Positions 1 to 7,905 are shown, counted from the stretch's first letter. The stretch is 34,088 nucleotides of DNA from Amycolatopsis acididurans (GCF_012328925.1 NZ_JAAXLS010000065.1:1-34088); one strand, 5' to 3'. Notes: generated by a model not told the origin, from the sequence alone. Numbers and translations are program-made.

Positions 1-47
1 CCCCGATGCCCCCGCCCGACCCCGCGCATCCGTGGAGGTGATGCGCC

Positions 48-1001
48 ATGGGCAAGGTGGCCGCCGCCGGTGCCGGGTTCGTCGTCGTGATCATGCTCTT
101 CATCGGTGGCGGCGCCATCGCTGTGGTTCAAGCCGTATTCGGCAGTTCCAGCAGTTCCGCCGGGGGCATGAACTGTGCCCCCGCCGGGGCGAGCGCGACC
201 TCGGCAGCGGGGTACGGACCGCAGGAGATGAGCAACGCGGCGACGATCGTCGCTGTCGGCAAACGGATGAACGTGCCCGAGCAGGGCTGGGTCGTCGCGG
301 TCGCCACCGCACTCACCGAGTCGCAACTGAAGAACCTGAACTACGGCGATCGCGACAGCGTCGGCTTGTTCCAGCAGAGGCCGTCCCAAGGCTGGGGAAG
401 TGTCGCGCAGATCATGGACCCCACCTACAGCAGCGAGCAGTTCTACCGGCATTTGCTGGCGCTGCCGAACTGGCAGAACATGCCGGTCACCGTTGCCGCC
501 CAGACCGTCCAGCGATCAGGCTTTCCTGACCGCTACGCGAAATTCGAGCCAACAGCGCGCCAGATCGTCGGGGCCGTCCAAGGTGCCACCTGTACGACCA
601 GTGCGACGACCGGCGGCTGGACGACACCCACGAACGGCACCTGCACCTCCGCATTCGGTTATCGCGGCAGCGAATTCCACAAAGGACTCGACATCGGTGC
701 GCCCATCGGTACTCCGATCCTGGCAGCCAACTCCGGCACGGTGATCAGCTCAGGCCCGGCGTCCGGCTACGGACTGTGGGTCCGCATCCAGCACGGGGAC
801 GGGATCGTGACGATCTACGGCCACAACGACCACAACCTGGTCCGCGAAGGGCAATCCGTTCAAGCCGGCCAGCCCATCGCCGCAGTCGGAAACCGGGGAG
901 CTTCCACCGGAGCGCACCTGCACCTGCAGATCGAGACCAACGGCCAAGCCGTCGACCCGGTGGAGTTCTACCGGCAGCGAGGCGGCCAGCTCTGCCGGTA
1001 G
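48..1001 (+). CDS. Membrane-anchored M23 metallopeptidase with lysozyme-like domain
   Basis: This is a probable cell-wall hydrolase of 317 residues. A hydrophobic segment at residues 8-28 anchors it in the membrane with the rest outside. Residues about 57-175 form a lysozyme- or transglycosylase-like domain containing ALTESQ and GLFQQRPSQGWG. A zinc-dependent M23 (LytM) domain follows at about 195-312, with ligands H211 and D215 in HKGLDIG and H292 in HLHLQ, so all metal ligands are present. The start is chosen for the GGAGG at 33-37 upstream of the ATG. Proteins of this double-domain type are common beside type IV secretion genes of actinobacterial conjugative elements, where they open peptidoglycan. 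The DprA-like and HTH genes downstream fit that setting, but the secretion genes themselves would lie outside the window. Confidence 0.9.
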   Translation: MGKVAAAGAGFVVVIMLFIGGGAIAVVQAVFGSSSSSAGGMNCAPAGASATSAAGYGPQEMSNAATIVAVGKRMNVPEQGWVVAVATALTESQLKNLNYGDRDSVGLFQQRPSQGWGSVAQIMDPTYSSEQFYRHLLALPNWQNMPVTVAAQTVQRSGFPDRYAKFEPTARQIVGAVQGATCTTSATTGGWTTPTNGTCTSAFGYRGSEFHKGLDIGAPIGTPILAANSGTVISSGPASGYGLWVRIQHGDGIVTIYGHNDHNLVREGQSVQAGQPIAAVGNRGASTGAHLHLQIETNGQAVDPVEFYRQRGGQLCR

Positions 1002-1104
1002 GTGCGCATCCGCCGCGTCGCAGGGAAGGGCCTGCGTGACATTTCCGGAGCGTTCCGGCGCATGGCTGTGGTTCTCCAATGATCGTCCAGCCGCGTGAGT
1101 CCGG

Positions 1105-1380
1105 CTACTCGTCCGCTGGGGTGCCTTTGAGGTGGTTGTAGAGGTTCGCGCGGCTGAGGCCAACCTCCTTGGAGATTTTGGTCTTCGGCACACCGGCCTT
1201 GTCCGCTTCGCGAATATCGGTGAGCCGCTCCGTTCGTTCGACCTTCCGCTGCTGGAGCAGGATTTCCCGCATCTCCTGCAGAGAGCTTTCCACGTCTCGG
1301 ATGCTTTCCAAGGCGGTTTCGATCGCTTCGATGCGCTGTCGGCGGGCGCGGAGCTGCGCTATGTGCTCGTCCTTGTCCAT
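1105..1380 (-). CDS. Small coiled-coil / helix-turn-helix protein
   Basis: This 91-residue protein has two parts. Residues 1-55 are charged and strongly helical with a coiled-coil look. Residues about 60-85 form a helix-turn-helix (GVPKTKISKEVGLSRANLY) resembling Hin-type or AsnC-type recognition helices. It is probably a small DNA-binding protein that dimerises through the coiled coil. The ATG at 1380 is chosen over the longer reading because AGAGAGG lies about 9 nt upstream and the extra N-terminal residues look non-coding. It follows the dprA-like gene on the same strand, but a strong hairpin at 1484-1541 lies between them. I do not recognise a named family; small HTH proteins of this kind are frequent cargo of actinobacterial integrative elements. 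Confidence 0.7.
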   Translation of the reverse strand: MDKDEHIAQLRARRQRIEAIETALESIRDVESSLQEMREILLQQRKVERTERLTDIREADKAGVPKTKISKEVGLSRANLYNHLKGTPADE

Positions 1381-1483
1381 CTGCGGCCCTCTCTCGCGTG
1401 GCCGGGGGTTGACCGGCCTCTGGGCGTGGCTGACCATCTGTTCGTCGCCGTGTCGCCCTAGACACCTTACCGAGACAGCCTGC

Positions 1484-1541
1484 GGTCAGCAGGGGTGTGT
1501 CGTGACCAGCGATTCCTGGTCGCGACACACCCCTGCTGACC
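1484..1541. terminator. 26-bp stem, 6-nt loop hairpin
   Basis: The arms 1484-1509 and 1516-1541 are complementary at 25 of 26 positions, with a 6-nt loop (1510-1515). Neither side has a T-tract. The hairpin sits between the dprA-like gene, ending at 1563, and the small HTH gene, whose start is at 1380. It could be an actinobacterial terminator, an mRNA-stabilising hairpin or a protein-binding site such as a replication or transfer site. The structure is seen directly; the function is inferred. Confidence 0.6.
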
Positions 1542-1562
1542 TGGTCCCACGGTTCCGGCGCG

Positions 1563-2456
1563 TCATCGGAGTCCGCGGATGGTGGTGACTTCGTCGGCGC
1601 AGGTGACGGCCATGGCCATCCCGGTACGGAGCAGCTCGTTGGTCCCGCCGGACGTCGCCGAGGTGACCGGTCCGGGGACCGCGTAGACGCGGCGGCCGAG
1701 CCTCGACGCCGTACGCGCTACAGCCAGGGCCGGGCTGCGTCGGCCGGCCTCGACGATCACCGTGGCCTCGCTCAGCGCGGCGACCAGACGTTGCCGTGCG
1801 TAGGCACGCGTGCGGCGAGGTTTCGTGCCGAGGGGGTACTCGGTGACCAGCACTCCGCCGGATTCGGTGATCTCCCGCAAGAGCGGGCCGTGGTCGGCGG
1901 GGTACTCGATATCGATACCGCACGCCAGCACGACGAGGCACCGGCCGCGTCCGGAGGTGCTCAGGGCACCCCGCAGCGCGTGCGCTTCGACCCCGAACCC
2001 GGCACCGTTGACAATGGCGATGTCCCGATCGGCGACGCCTCGCCCGAGTTCCGCAGCGACGTACTCGCCATACGGGCTGGCAGCCAGCGAGCCGACCACG
2101 GCCACCGGTCCAGCGGTGAGGACTCCGAGCTGCGGGTCACCGCGCACCCACAGGCCCAGCGGCGCTCCCGTGCCGGAGGCGGCCAGGTCGTGCGCCGCCG
2201 CGTTCGGCCAGTCGTCGTCCTCGGGGGTGAGCAGCCTGGCATGCCCCGCCTCGAGTGCGGCGAGGTCGTCGCGTAGATCGGGTTCAGGCTGTGCGACCTC
2301 GGCGAGCACCGCCGGGGGTGCACAACCGGCGCGGATGCGGTCGGCGGCCTCCACTGGGCCGTGGACTGCGGTGTAGGCGCCGACGGATTGCGTGGGTGGC
2401 TCAGTCGCGCGCATCAAGAAAAGTCGTGCGCGGACGATGTCATCGGATGCAAGCAT
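1563..2456 (-). CDS. dprA: DprA/Smf-family DNA-processing protein
   Basis: This 297-residue protein has the DprA Rossmann fold. The glycine motif VAVVGSLAASPYGEYVA is followed by the second signature NGAGFGVEAHALRGAL, the position of the usual SGGA.GID..AH motif, and by AVPGPVTSATSGGTNELLR near the C-terminus. DprA binds single-stranded DNA and loads RecA. The divergent second motif (GFGV in place of GID) marks it as an accessory copy rather than the chromosomal housekeeping gene. The ATG at 2456 is preferred to a TTG four codons upstream because GAGG precedes it at good spacing. Such copies travel on actinobacterial plasmids and integrative elements, often near PAPS-reductase-like genes, as here. 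A role in processing transferred single-stranded DNA is inference. Confidence 0.85.
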   Translation of the reverse strand: MLASDDIVRARLFLMRATEPPTQSVGAYTAVHGPVEAADRIRAGCAPPAVLAEVAQPEPDLRDDLAALEAGHARLLTPEDDDWPNAAAHDLAASGTGAPLGLWVRGDPQLGVLTAGPVAVVGSLAASPYGEYVAAELGRGVADRDIAIVNGAGFGVEAHALRGALSTSGRGRCLVVLACGIDIEYPADHGPLLREITESGGVLVTEYPLGTKPRRTRAYARQRLVAALSEATVIVEAGRRSPALAVARTASRLGRRVYAVPGPVTSATSGGTNELLRTGMAMAVTCADEVTTIRGLR

Positions 2457-2539
2457 GGCGAACCTCAATCGTTCTCAGCGTTCGTGATACGAACAGCGGA
2501 CTATCGGAACTCGGGAGGACTCAGAACAGGAACTGTCCA

Positions 2540-2925
2540 CTAAGGATTTGCGCCGGTGATGATCTCCGCCGTCGACATGTCGTTGCGGAACCGATGCCCG
2601 ATCTCGTCCTCGATCCGGGCGTACTCGGCCGCAAGGTCTGGCCGAAGGCGTGCGGCGCGCAGGAGATCCGCGCGGCTCCCGAGAATGCACAGAGAGCACG
2701 ACAACCGGGTCATTCCGGCGTCGTAAGCAGGGTGGTAGGGCACACCGCTAGCGCGAATGTGTTGCCATACCTCCGTTTCGGTCCACTCGTGGATGGGCAG
2801 CCACGTGCTGACTTCGCGTCGGCCGTTGCTCGCGGTGTGATCCGGACTCAGCTTCACTTGCTGGCAACGAGCAATGCTCGTTCGCGGCGAATGCCCGTCT
2901 CCGAGTTGATACCGTGAGTGACAGT
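2540..2925 (-). pseudogene. PAPS-reductase-like protein, C-terminal remnant
   Basis: Only the C-terminal part of a phosphoadenosine-phosphosulfate-reductase-like protein (adenine nucleotide alpha hydrolase superfamily) remains. Recognisable stretches are ASNGRREVSTWLPIHEW, TEVWQHIRASGVPYHPAYD and the cysteine motif RLSCSLCILGSRADLLRAARL. Upstream, near 2869-2880, the reading shifts frame. In the other frame the sequence gives SETGIRRERA, which joins smoothly to ARCQQVKLSP, so at least one base appears to be missing, inside the small palindrome CGAGCAATGCTCG. The N-terminal nucleotide-binding half, with its SGGKDS-type loop, is not found up to the insertion sequence at 3258. The family activates sulfate or other substrates with ATP; this copy should be inactive. 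It lies upstream of dprA on the same strand. Confidence 0.75.
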
Positions 2926-3257
2926 CTGGCTGGCGGTCGGTAGTGGCGGCATCGTGTGCCGTGAATGTCTTGGGTTGGCCGAGCGATGGTGACGTGTGAC
3001 CTGGGCGCTGGCGTGTTGGTACTACGGGTTTCTGATGGTGATTATTCAGCGATGTCGACTTCAGTGACCGGCATGCCGACGGGATGTCTGACGCTGTGGT
3101 CGTCCAGTTCGCGGTGGGCACGCATGGCGGCTCCAAGACCTGACTGGTCTGCGGGAGCACTTGCCGATCAACGACGCCGCGCTACGGAGGACGTGGCATG
3201 GAGGACGTGGCACGACGCGCGGGGTTGAACGGTTCAACACCGAGCGCGGCGCGAGGG
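2926..3257. other. Gene-free stretch before the insertion sequence
   Basis: I see no convincing gene in this stretch. The open frames here lack recognisable motifs. It contains a 14-bp tandem duplication (3185-3212, unit about GGAGGACGTGGCA) and a perfect palindrome just left of the insertion sequence. The lost N-terminal half of the PAPS-reductase-like gene should have started here, so the stretch probably results from deletion or replacement linked to the mobile elements. Confidence 0.5.
3224..3238. repeat. Perfect 15-bp palindrome
   Basis: GTTGAAC, one central base, then GTTCAAC forms a perfect inverted repeat 20 bp left of the IS3 left end. It could be an operator or a target feature used by the insertion sequence. 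The palindrome is seen directly; no role is shown. Confidence 0.5.
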
Positions 3258-3313
3258 TGAATGTCCCGCCCCGGGTTTGATGGAGACGTCGAACACCCGG
3301 AGGATTCACAGTC

Positions 3314-3612
3314 ATGGCAGCACCACGGAAGTATCCGGACGAGTTGCGTGAGCGGGCGACGCGGCTGGCAGTTGAGGCCAGGCGGGACCCGGCGTCGGTG
3401 GGTGGGGCGATCAAGCGGATCGCCGACCAGCTCGGTGTGCACCCGGAGGCGTTGCGGACATGGGTGAAGCAGGCCGAGACCGACGACGGGGTGCGGCCGG
3501 GAACGACCTCGGCAGAAGCGGCCAGGGTCGCCGAGCTGGAACGCGAGGTGCGTGAGCTGCGGCGGGCGAACCAGATCCTGAAGTCAGCGGCGTCTTTCTT
3601 CGCAGCGGAGCT
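3314..3612 (+). CDS. IS3 transposase OrfA, exon 1
   Basis: This is the helix-turn-helix and leucine-zipper protein of IS3 elements, which binds the IS ends and is fused to OrfB by programmed frameshifting. The HTH spans residues 2-58 (KYPDELRERATRLAVEARRD ... GVHPEALRTWVKQ), followed by a leucine-zipper helix (ELEREVRELRRANQILKSAASFFAAEL). Coding then stops resembling the family exactly where a group II intron begins with GTGCGCC at 3613. Reading straight on, the frame runs to 3685, but that tail (CATRRWVDREVV...) is intron sequence. Joining 3612 to 9260 gives FFAAELDRPSR and a stop, the normal OrfA end. A correct product therefore needs RNA splicing of an intron that now looks disabled. Confidence 0.9.
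3598..3612 (+). other. IBS2-IBS1 intron-binding sites for intron A
   Basis: The last 15 nt of exon 1 are CTTCGCA (IBS2) and GCGGAGCT (IBS1). They are perfectly complementary to TGCGAAG at 3834-3840 and AGCTCCGC at 3944-3951 inside intron A, as expected for the exon recognised by a retrohoming group II intron. Confidence 0.8.
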
Positions 3613-3833
3613 GTGCGCCACGAGGCGCTGGGTTGATCGAGAGGTGGTGAGAGACCGTCTCCCTTGGGTCGTCGCAGCGGCCTGAGTGAAGCTGGGGGCA
3701 GCCGTGCGACGTGAGGTCGCACGTAGTGAGTGGTCACGTCGATTGGAGCTTGCTTGGTGAAGTGAGGATGTGATCCGGTCCAGTGTCCGAGGGACCGTCC
3801 CCGTCCTGGCGTGCGTTGTGGGTAACCGCAGGG

Positions 3834-3840
3834 TGCGAAG
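3834..3840 (+). other. EBS2 of intron A
   Basis: TGCGAAG is the reverse complement of the IBS2 sequence at 3598-3604. It lies about 220 nt into the intron, a usual place for EBS2 in domain I. Confidence 0.7.
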
Positions 3841-3943
3841 CCCAGGGAAGAGCCGAAGGGCCGCTGTTCCACCCAGGGGTCACGGGCGAGGGGAAGGCCG
3901 GACGGGTGAACGCGAGTGAATCTTCGTATGCCCCGTTATCAGC

Positions 3944-3951
3944 AGCTCCGC
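3944..3951 (+). other. EBS1 of intron A
   Basis: AGCTCCGC is the full reverse complement of IBS1 at 3605-3612. It lies about 330 nt into the intron, 104 nt after EBS2. Confidence 0.8.
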
Positions 3952-4730
3952 AGGTGGGAGGTTCCAGCGGGGTATAGGGCTGGCCGTTGGGAAACGGCAG
4001 GCGCCGACCGGAGAGGCTGCGCTGGTCGGGAGGGCACCGCCGCCCCGGGGTAAAGAAGGCACCCAACCCGGCCGTGTCTCATGCGTGCGGAACACGGAAA
4101 CCGTGCGCCACGAGGCGCTTTGTGACCGAGTGGAGGTGAAAGGACTTCGCCGTTGGGTCGTCGCAGCGGCCCGATCGAAGCTGAGGGCAGCCTGGTCCGG
4201 GAGACGCCGGGGAAGGCGGGAAGCAGCCCTGACAAAGCCGGGACGTGTCGATACTGCCAGACGGTGCGGGTTCGGCGAGCGAGATGAGAAGGTGCACGCG
4301 AGAAATCAGTGTTAAAGCACCCGTAAGAGTTCCACCGGCTCAAATCTGGCGGATATGGGCCGGGATGCAGCGCGTGACTCCTCCTGTGGGGAAGGTCAAC
4401 TCTGAAGCCGGTTGGTTTCGCCGGTCACGAGGCCACGGTGAAGGACTGCGGCGTAGCCGTGGCGATGCTGCCGGGGCAGGAGCTGGGCGCCTAACTCGTC
4501 GAACGGTCGCAAGGTGAACGTGGGAACCGCCTATGGCCGCCCTCCCCTGCCAGGTGTCCAACCCGGTCGGTGGGCAGGCCCGTCGTCGGCTGATGGCCGT
4601 AGGTGGGGCGGAGGCTCCGTAGTAGTCGCGGGCGTAACGACCCGTCATGGAGACCGGGAGAGCCGGTCGCAGGGCGAAGGGGGCCAGCAAGTCAAGTGGT
4701 GATGGAGGTTGGAATGCTCGGAGGTCGCCG

Positions 4731-5087
4731 GTGAATACCGACGAGCTGGCGTCAGAGATATACCATGCTGAGCGTCGGGTACGAGAGATCCAGACCAAGC
4801 TGCACCGGTGGGCCAGCGATGATCCTCATCGCCGGTTTGATGATCTGTACAACCTTGTCTGTGATCCCGCGTTCGTGTTGGTGGCGTGGGATCGGGTGCG
4901 ACGGAACAAGGGCGCCCGCTCGGCCGGGGTCGATGGTAGGACCGCTTACGCGATCGAGGCCGAGATCGGGGTGGAGGTGTTCTGCGACCGGCTGCGACAG
5001 CGGTTGAAGACCCGAACGTTCCGGCCGGTCCCGGTGCGGGAGCGGATGATCCCCAAGGCGAATGGCAAGAAGCGTCGTCTCGGGATC
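4731..5087 (+). pseudogene. ltrA: Group II intron reverse transcriptase/maturase, N-terminal part
   Basis: These are the first 119 codons of the intron-encoded protein, from the GTG at 4731 with GGAGG six bases upstream. The earlier ATG at 4647 in the same frame would add a tail unlike the family. Family motifs are VREIQTKLHRWASDDPHRRF, FDDLYNLVCDPAFVLVAWDR, GARSAGVDG and, at the end, VRERMIPKANGKKRRLGI (RT motifs 0-2 region). The gene is interrupted after GGG ATC at 5087. Reading continues as ATEAAYCRVVQ to a stop at 5123 inside the inserted element. The remainder resumes at 8049 with PTIADRVVQASLK, so the uninterrupted protein read RRLGIPTIADRVVQ, the usual family sequence. The protein assists splicing and reverse-transcribes the intron; the interruption should abolish this. 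Confidence 0.9.
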
Positions 5088-5089
5088 GC

Positions 5090-5108
5090 GACGGAGGCGG
5101 CATACTGC
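5090..5108 (+). repeat. Left terminal inverted repeat / att half-site
   Basis: This is the left end GACGGAGGCGGCATACTGC. It matches the reverse complement of the right end at 15 of 19 positions. Confidence 0.75.
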
Positions 5109-5127
5109 CGCGTCGTCCAGTGATGAT

Positions 5128-5367
5128 TTGGGTTTTGTTGTCGTCACGCATCCGTTCCATCCGCTGAGGGGGCGGCGGCTGGGGGTTCTGTATGTCAAGC
5201 GGCGGGCCGGGGGCGCGGTGTTCGTGTGCTCGGGCGGTGTCAGCGGCCAGATCACGGTGCCGAAGGGATGGACCGATCGTGGTGAGCCGGCGCAGACGCA
5301 TCGGCTGACTGCGGAGGGGTTGGCCGCGCTGGCTGTGGTGACACGCGCACTGGGAGTTGTTGATTGA
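5128..5367 (+). CDS. DUF5372-like small protein of the recombinase element
   Basis: This small protein of about 79 residues contains VVVTHPFHPLRGRRL, then GGAVFVCSGGVSGQITVPKGWTDRG and RLTAEGLAALAVV. The pattern resembles the DUF5372 family, which is often seen next to transposition or recombination genes in actinobacteria. No catalytic residues are evident and its function is unknown. The reading frame is open from before the element boundary, so the start is uncertain; the first start codon inside the element is the TTG at 5128, with no clear ribosome-binding site. The gene ends 30 bp before the ATG of the DUF6788-like gene, in an apparent three-gene operon ending in the recombinase. Confidence 0.65.
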   Translation: MGFVVVTHPFHPLRGRRLGVLYVKRRAGGAVFVCSGGVSGQITVPKGWTDRGEPAQTHRLTAEGLAALAVVTRALGVVD

Positions 5368-5396
5368 TATGGCCGATACTGACACTCTCTTGTGTG

Positions 5397-5747
5397 ATGA
5401 ACGCACACAAGAACGATCTGTCGAGTCTGTCGACGCGGGCACTGCTGGCACGTCGTCGTCGGCTGGTGGACCGGCTCGGCGATGCGGAGGGGTTGTTGTC
5501 CGGGTCGCTGGTGGAGCAGACGCGGCGCTGCGGCAAGCCCGACTGCCGCTGCGTGCAGGGCGAGGGGCATGGCCCGTATGCCTACTTCGCGCCGAAGACA
5601 GCGGGGCGGGGGCGGTTGCGGTATGTGCCGGCGGCGCTGGTGGAGGTGGTGCGCCGTTACCTGCGTACCGGTGGCGAGGTCGAGGCGGTGGTGGCCGAGA
5701 TTTCGGCGATCAACGCCGAGCTGCTGGCCCGGCGGGAGCTTCGGTAG
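5397..5747 (+). CDS. DUF6788-like protein of the recombinase element
   Basis: This 116-residue protein contains a helical N-terminus (STRALLARRRRLVDRLGDAE), then QTRRCGKPDCRCVQGEGHGP with two CxxxC/CRC cysteines, then AYFAPKTAGRGRLRYVPAA, and a helical C-terminus. This matches the DUF6788 pattern (CGKPxCRCxxGxxHGPYxY). The cysteine cluster may bind zinc. Its function is not known; the repeated pairing with recombinase or transposase genes suggests an accessory DNA-binding role, which is inference. The ATG at 5397 is taken as start; GTG (5394) and TTG (5364) in the same frame are alternatives and none has a strong ribosome-binding site. Between it and the recombinase, an ATG at 5751 opens about 34 codons that overlap the recombinase start; whether these are expressed cannot be told. 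Confidence 0.7.
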   Translation: MNAHKNDLSSLSTRALLARRRRLVDRLGDAEGLLSGSLVEQTRRCGKPDCRCVQGEGHGPYAYFAPKTAGRGRLRYVPAALVEVVRRYLRTGGEVEAVVAEISAINAELLARRELR

Positions 5748-5853
5748 CCGATGGACACCGCCACGCCGACCGCAGTGTTGACCGGGGTTTTCCGGGGCGA
5801 GGTGGTGGCGGTGCTGGCGAACATGACCGTGGCGGCGCTGAAAGGCGGCGGCG

Positions 5854-7905
5854 ATGAACGGCGAGGGCAAGATCACCAGAGTTCACCGCGACCGTCTGGC
5901 GGTGGTCTATCTGCGCCAGTCGTCGATGGTGCAGGTGCGCGAGCACACCGAGTCCACGACGCGCCAGTACGGGCTGGCAGAGGAGGCCGTCCGGCTGGGC
6001 TGGGCCCGCCAGGACGTGGTGGTGATCGACACCGATCTGGGGGTCTCGGGCCGGTGGGGCGTGGCCCGGGCGGGCTTCACCGAGCTGGTGGGCCGGGTGT
6101 GTTCCGGCGAGGTGGGCGCGATCTTCGGGATCGAGATCTCCCGGCTGGCCCGTTCGAATGCCGAGGTGGCGCGGTTGATGGAGTTCGCCGCGATCACCGA
6201 GACGTTACTCATCGATGCCGACGGGGTCTACGACCCGGCAGACGTCAACGATCGGATGCTGCTGGGTATGAAGAGCACGATCGGCGAGGTCGAGCTGCAC
6301 GTGATGGCGCAACGGCTGCACGCGGCGAAGAACGCGGCGGCGCAGCGGGGCGAGCTGCGTACCCCGCTGCCGGTCGGGTTGGTCTACGACGAGGCCGGCG
6401 ACGTCGTGATCGACCCCGATGCCGAGGTCCAGGCCGCGATCCGTGATGTGTTCGCCGCGTTCGAGCAGACCGGCTCGGCCTACGGGGTGGTGGCCGCGTT
6501 CGCGACGCGGCGGTTCCCGCTGCGCGCCTACGGCGGGGTCTGGGCCGGGCAACTGCGCTGGGGAAAACTGACCCACGCCCGCGTGCTGGGTGTGCTGAAG
6601 AACCCGGGCTACGCGGGTGCCTATGTGCACGGCCGCTATACCTCGCGCCGGCGGGTCGATCCCGACGGAACCGTCCACACCGGACTCGTCGAGCGGCCTC
6701 GCGCCGAGTGGCCCGTGTTGATCAAAGATCACCACCCTGGCTACATCACCTGGGAGCAGTTTCTGCTCAACGAAGCCAAGTTGGCGGCAAACCGCACCAA
6801 CGCCGGTGCCCGGCCACCCCGCGAGGGCTCGGCGCTGTGTCAGGGCATCATCGCGTGCGGGTCCTGCGGCAAGCCGATGCGCACCAACTACCACACCGAC
6901 GCCAGACCGTCCTACGAGTGTTCCTCGCGCGCCGACCGGCTCACCACCCCGACCTGCCGCTCCGTTGCGGCATCCACAGTGGACGATGCAGTGGCCGAAC
7001 AACTGTTGGCGGCGCTGAATCCCACCGAGGTCGCGCTCGCACTCGCCGCCGCCGACCGGGTCACCGACCGGCACCAGCGCGTGAGCCGGGCCGCCGAGCT
7101 CGCCGTCGAACGCGCCCGCTACGACGCCGAACGCGCCGAACGCGCTTTCCACGCGGTGGAGCCGGAAAACCGGCTCGTCGCGCGCAGCCTGGAGGCTCGA
7201 TGGGAGGCGAAACTCGCCACCCTGGCCGAGGCCGAACAAGCCCTGGCCGCCGCCACCGATACGCTGCCGCCCCTGCCCGGCCGGGCCGAGCTGGAGCAGC
7301 TGGCTGCTGACCTGCCCGGGCTCTGGCACGCCCCCACCACCAGCAACAAGGACCGCAAACGGCTGCTACGCACCCTCATCGCCGACATCACCCTGCTACC
7401 CGAAACCGACCACGACAAAGTGGCCATCGGGATCCGCTGGCACACCGGCGCCACCGACGAACTGCGGGTCGCTCGCGCCGTTCACCCCGGCACCGCCAAA
7501 CGCAGCCCCTCACCCGCGGTCGAGATGGTCACCCGGCTCGGCCCCACCACCCCCACCGCCGAACTCGCCAACATCCTCAACGCCGCCGGACTCACCACCG
7601 GCCACGGGCGCCCGTTCGACGTCAAGGCCGTGCAGTGGATCCGCCACGCCTACCACATCCCCGCCCCCGTCGCCTACGCCGAGGGCGAGATCAGCGTGGC
7701 CCAGGCCGCCGAACGGCTCGGCTGCAGCACCGGCGTCATCTACTACTGGATCAACACCGGTCAACTCGACGCGCATCGCGGCAGCGGCCACCGGCTCTGC
7801 ATCCCCTGGAACGGCCAGATCCAGCATGCCTGCAACCGCCGCATCATCGAATCGGGACACCTCAACCCGGCAGCCCGACGCAGCAAACCCCGAACCCGCC
7901 GCTAA
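5854..7905 (+). CDS. Large serine recombinase
   Basis: This 683-residue recombinase cuts and joins DNA through a serine nucleophile and is the probable enzyme for integration and excision of the element. The N-terminal resolvase domain (about 1-165) has VVYLRQSS, where S23 is the likely nucleophile, then RAGFTELVGRV and GIEISRLARSNAEV. The recombinase domain follows (about 170-300, LKNPGYAGAYVHGRY), and a zinc ribbon at about 330-375 (CGSCGKPM ... YECSSR ... CRS). A long coiled-coil segment (about 410-480) comes next, and then an unusual C-terminal extension with a helix-turn-helix (SVAQAAERLGCSTGVIYYWINTGQL, about 612-640). The protein is complete and all key residues are present. It is the last gene of the element; 143 bp separate its stop from the right end. 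Confidence 0.92.
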   Translation: MNGEGKITRVHRDRLAVVYLRQSSMVQVREHTESTTRQYGLAEEAVRLGWARQDVVVIDTDLGVSGRWGVARAGFTELVGRVCSGEVGAIFGIEISRLARSNAEVARLMEFAAITETLLIDADGVYDPADVNDRMLLGMKSTIGEVELHVMAQRLHAAKNAAAQRGELRTPLPVGLVYDEAGDVVIDPDAEVQAAIRDVFAAFEQTGSAYGVVAAFATRRFPLRAYGGVWAGQLRWGKLTHARVLGVLKNPGYAGAYVHGRYTSRRRVDPDGTVHTGLVERPRAEWPVLIKDHHPGYITWEQFLLNEAKLAANRTNAGARPPREGSALCQGIIACGSCGKPMRTNYHTDARPSYECSSRADRLTTPTCRSVAASTVDDAVAEQLLAALNPTEVALALAAADRVTDRHQRVSRAAELAVERARYDAERAERAFHAVEPENRLVARSLEARWEAKLATLAEAEQALAAATDTLPPLPGRAELEQLAADLPGLWHAPTTSNKDRKRLLRTLIADITLLPETDHDKVAIGIRWHTGATDELRVARAVHPGTAKRSPSPAVEMVTRLGPTTPTAELANILNAAGLTTGHGRPFDVKAVQWIRHAYHIPAPVAYAEGEISVAQAAERLGCSTGVIYYWINTGQLDAHRGSGHRLCIPWNGQIQHACNRRIIESGHLNPAARRSKPRTRR

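Larger units (their letters stand above)
3613..4102 (+). mobile_element. Group II intron A, 5' part (domain I)
   Basis: The segment starts with the group II 5' consensus GTGCG directly after orfA exon 1. It contains perfect EBS2 (3834-3840) and EBS1 (3944-3951) partners for that exon, so it is the 5' half of the intron that homed into the insertion sequence. It contains no gene. It stops at 4102, where a second intron starts with the same 17 nt. The two share further blocks, including a 19-nt identity (3664-3682 with 4153-4171), but differ elsewhere, so they are related introns and not a simple duplication. The 3' half of A may be what now follows the intron-encoded protein, since the 3' splice junction fits orfA exactly. 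Confidence 0.8.

Noticed and set aside
3613..3685. Continuation of the OrfA reading frame to 3685
   Set aside because: The sequence after 3612 is the 5' end of a group II intron; the tail does not resemble OrfA and exon 2 supplies the normal ending.
3613..4730. Simple duplication of one intron 5' end
   Set aside because: The two copies share short conserved blocks but differ across most of their length and have different EBS motifs matching different upstream DNA.
5751..6446. 231-codon frame overlapping the recombinase
   Set aside because: Beyond 5854 it is a shadow of the recombinase; only the first 34 codons could be separate, without supporting evidence.
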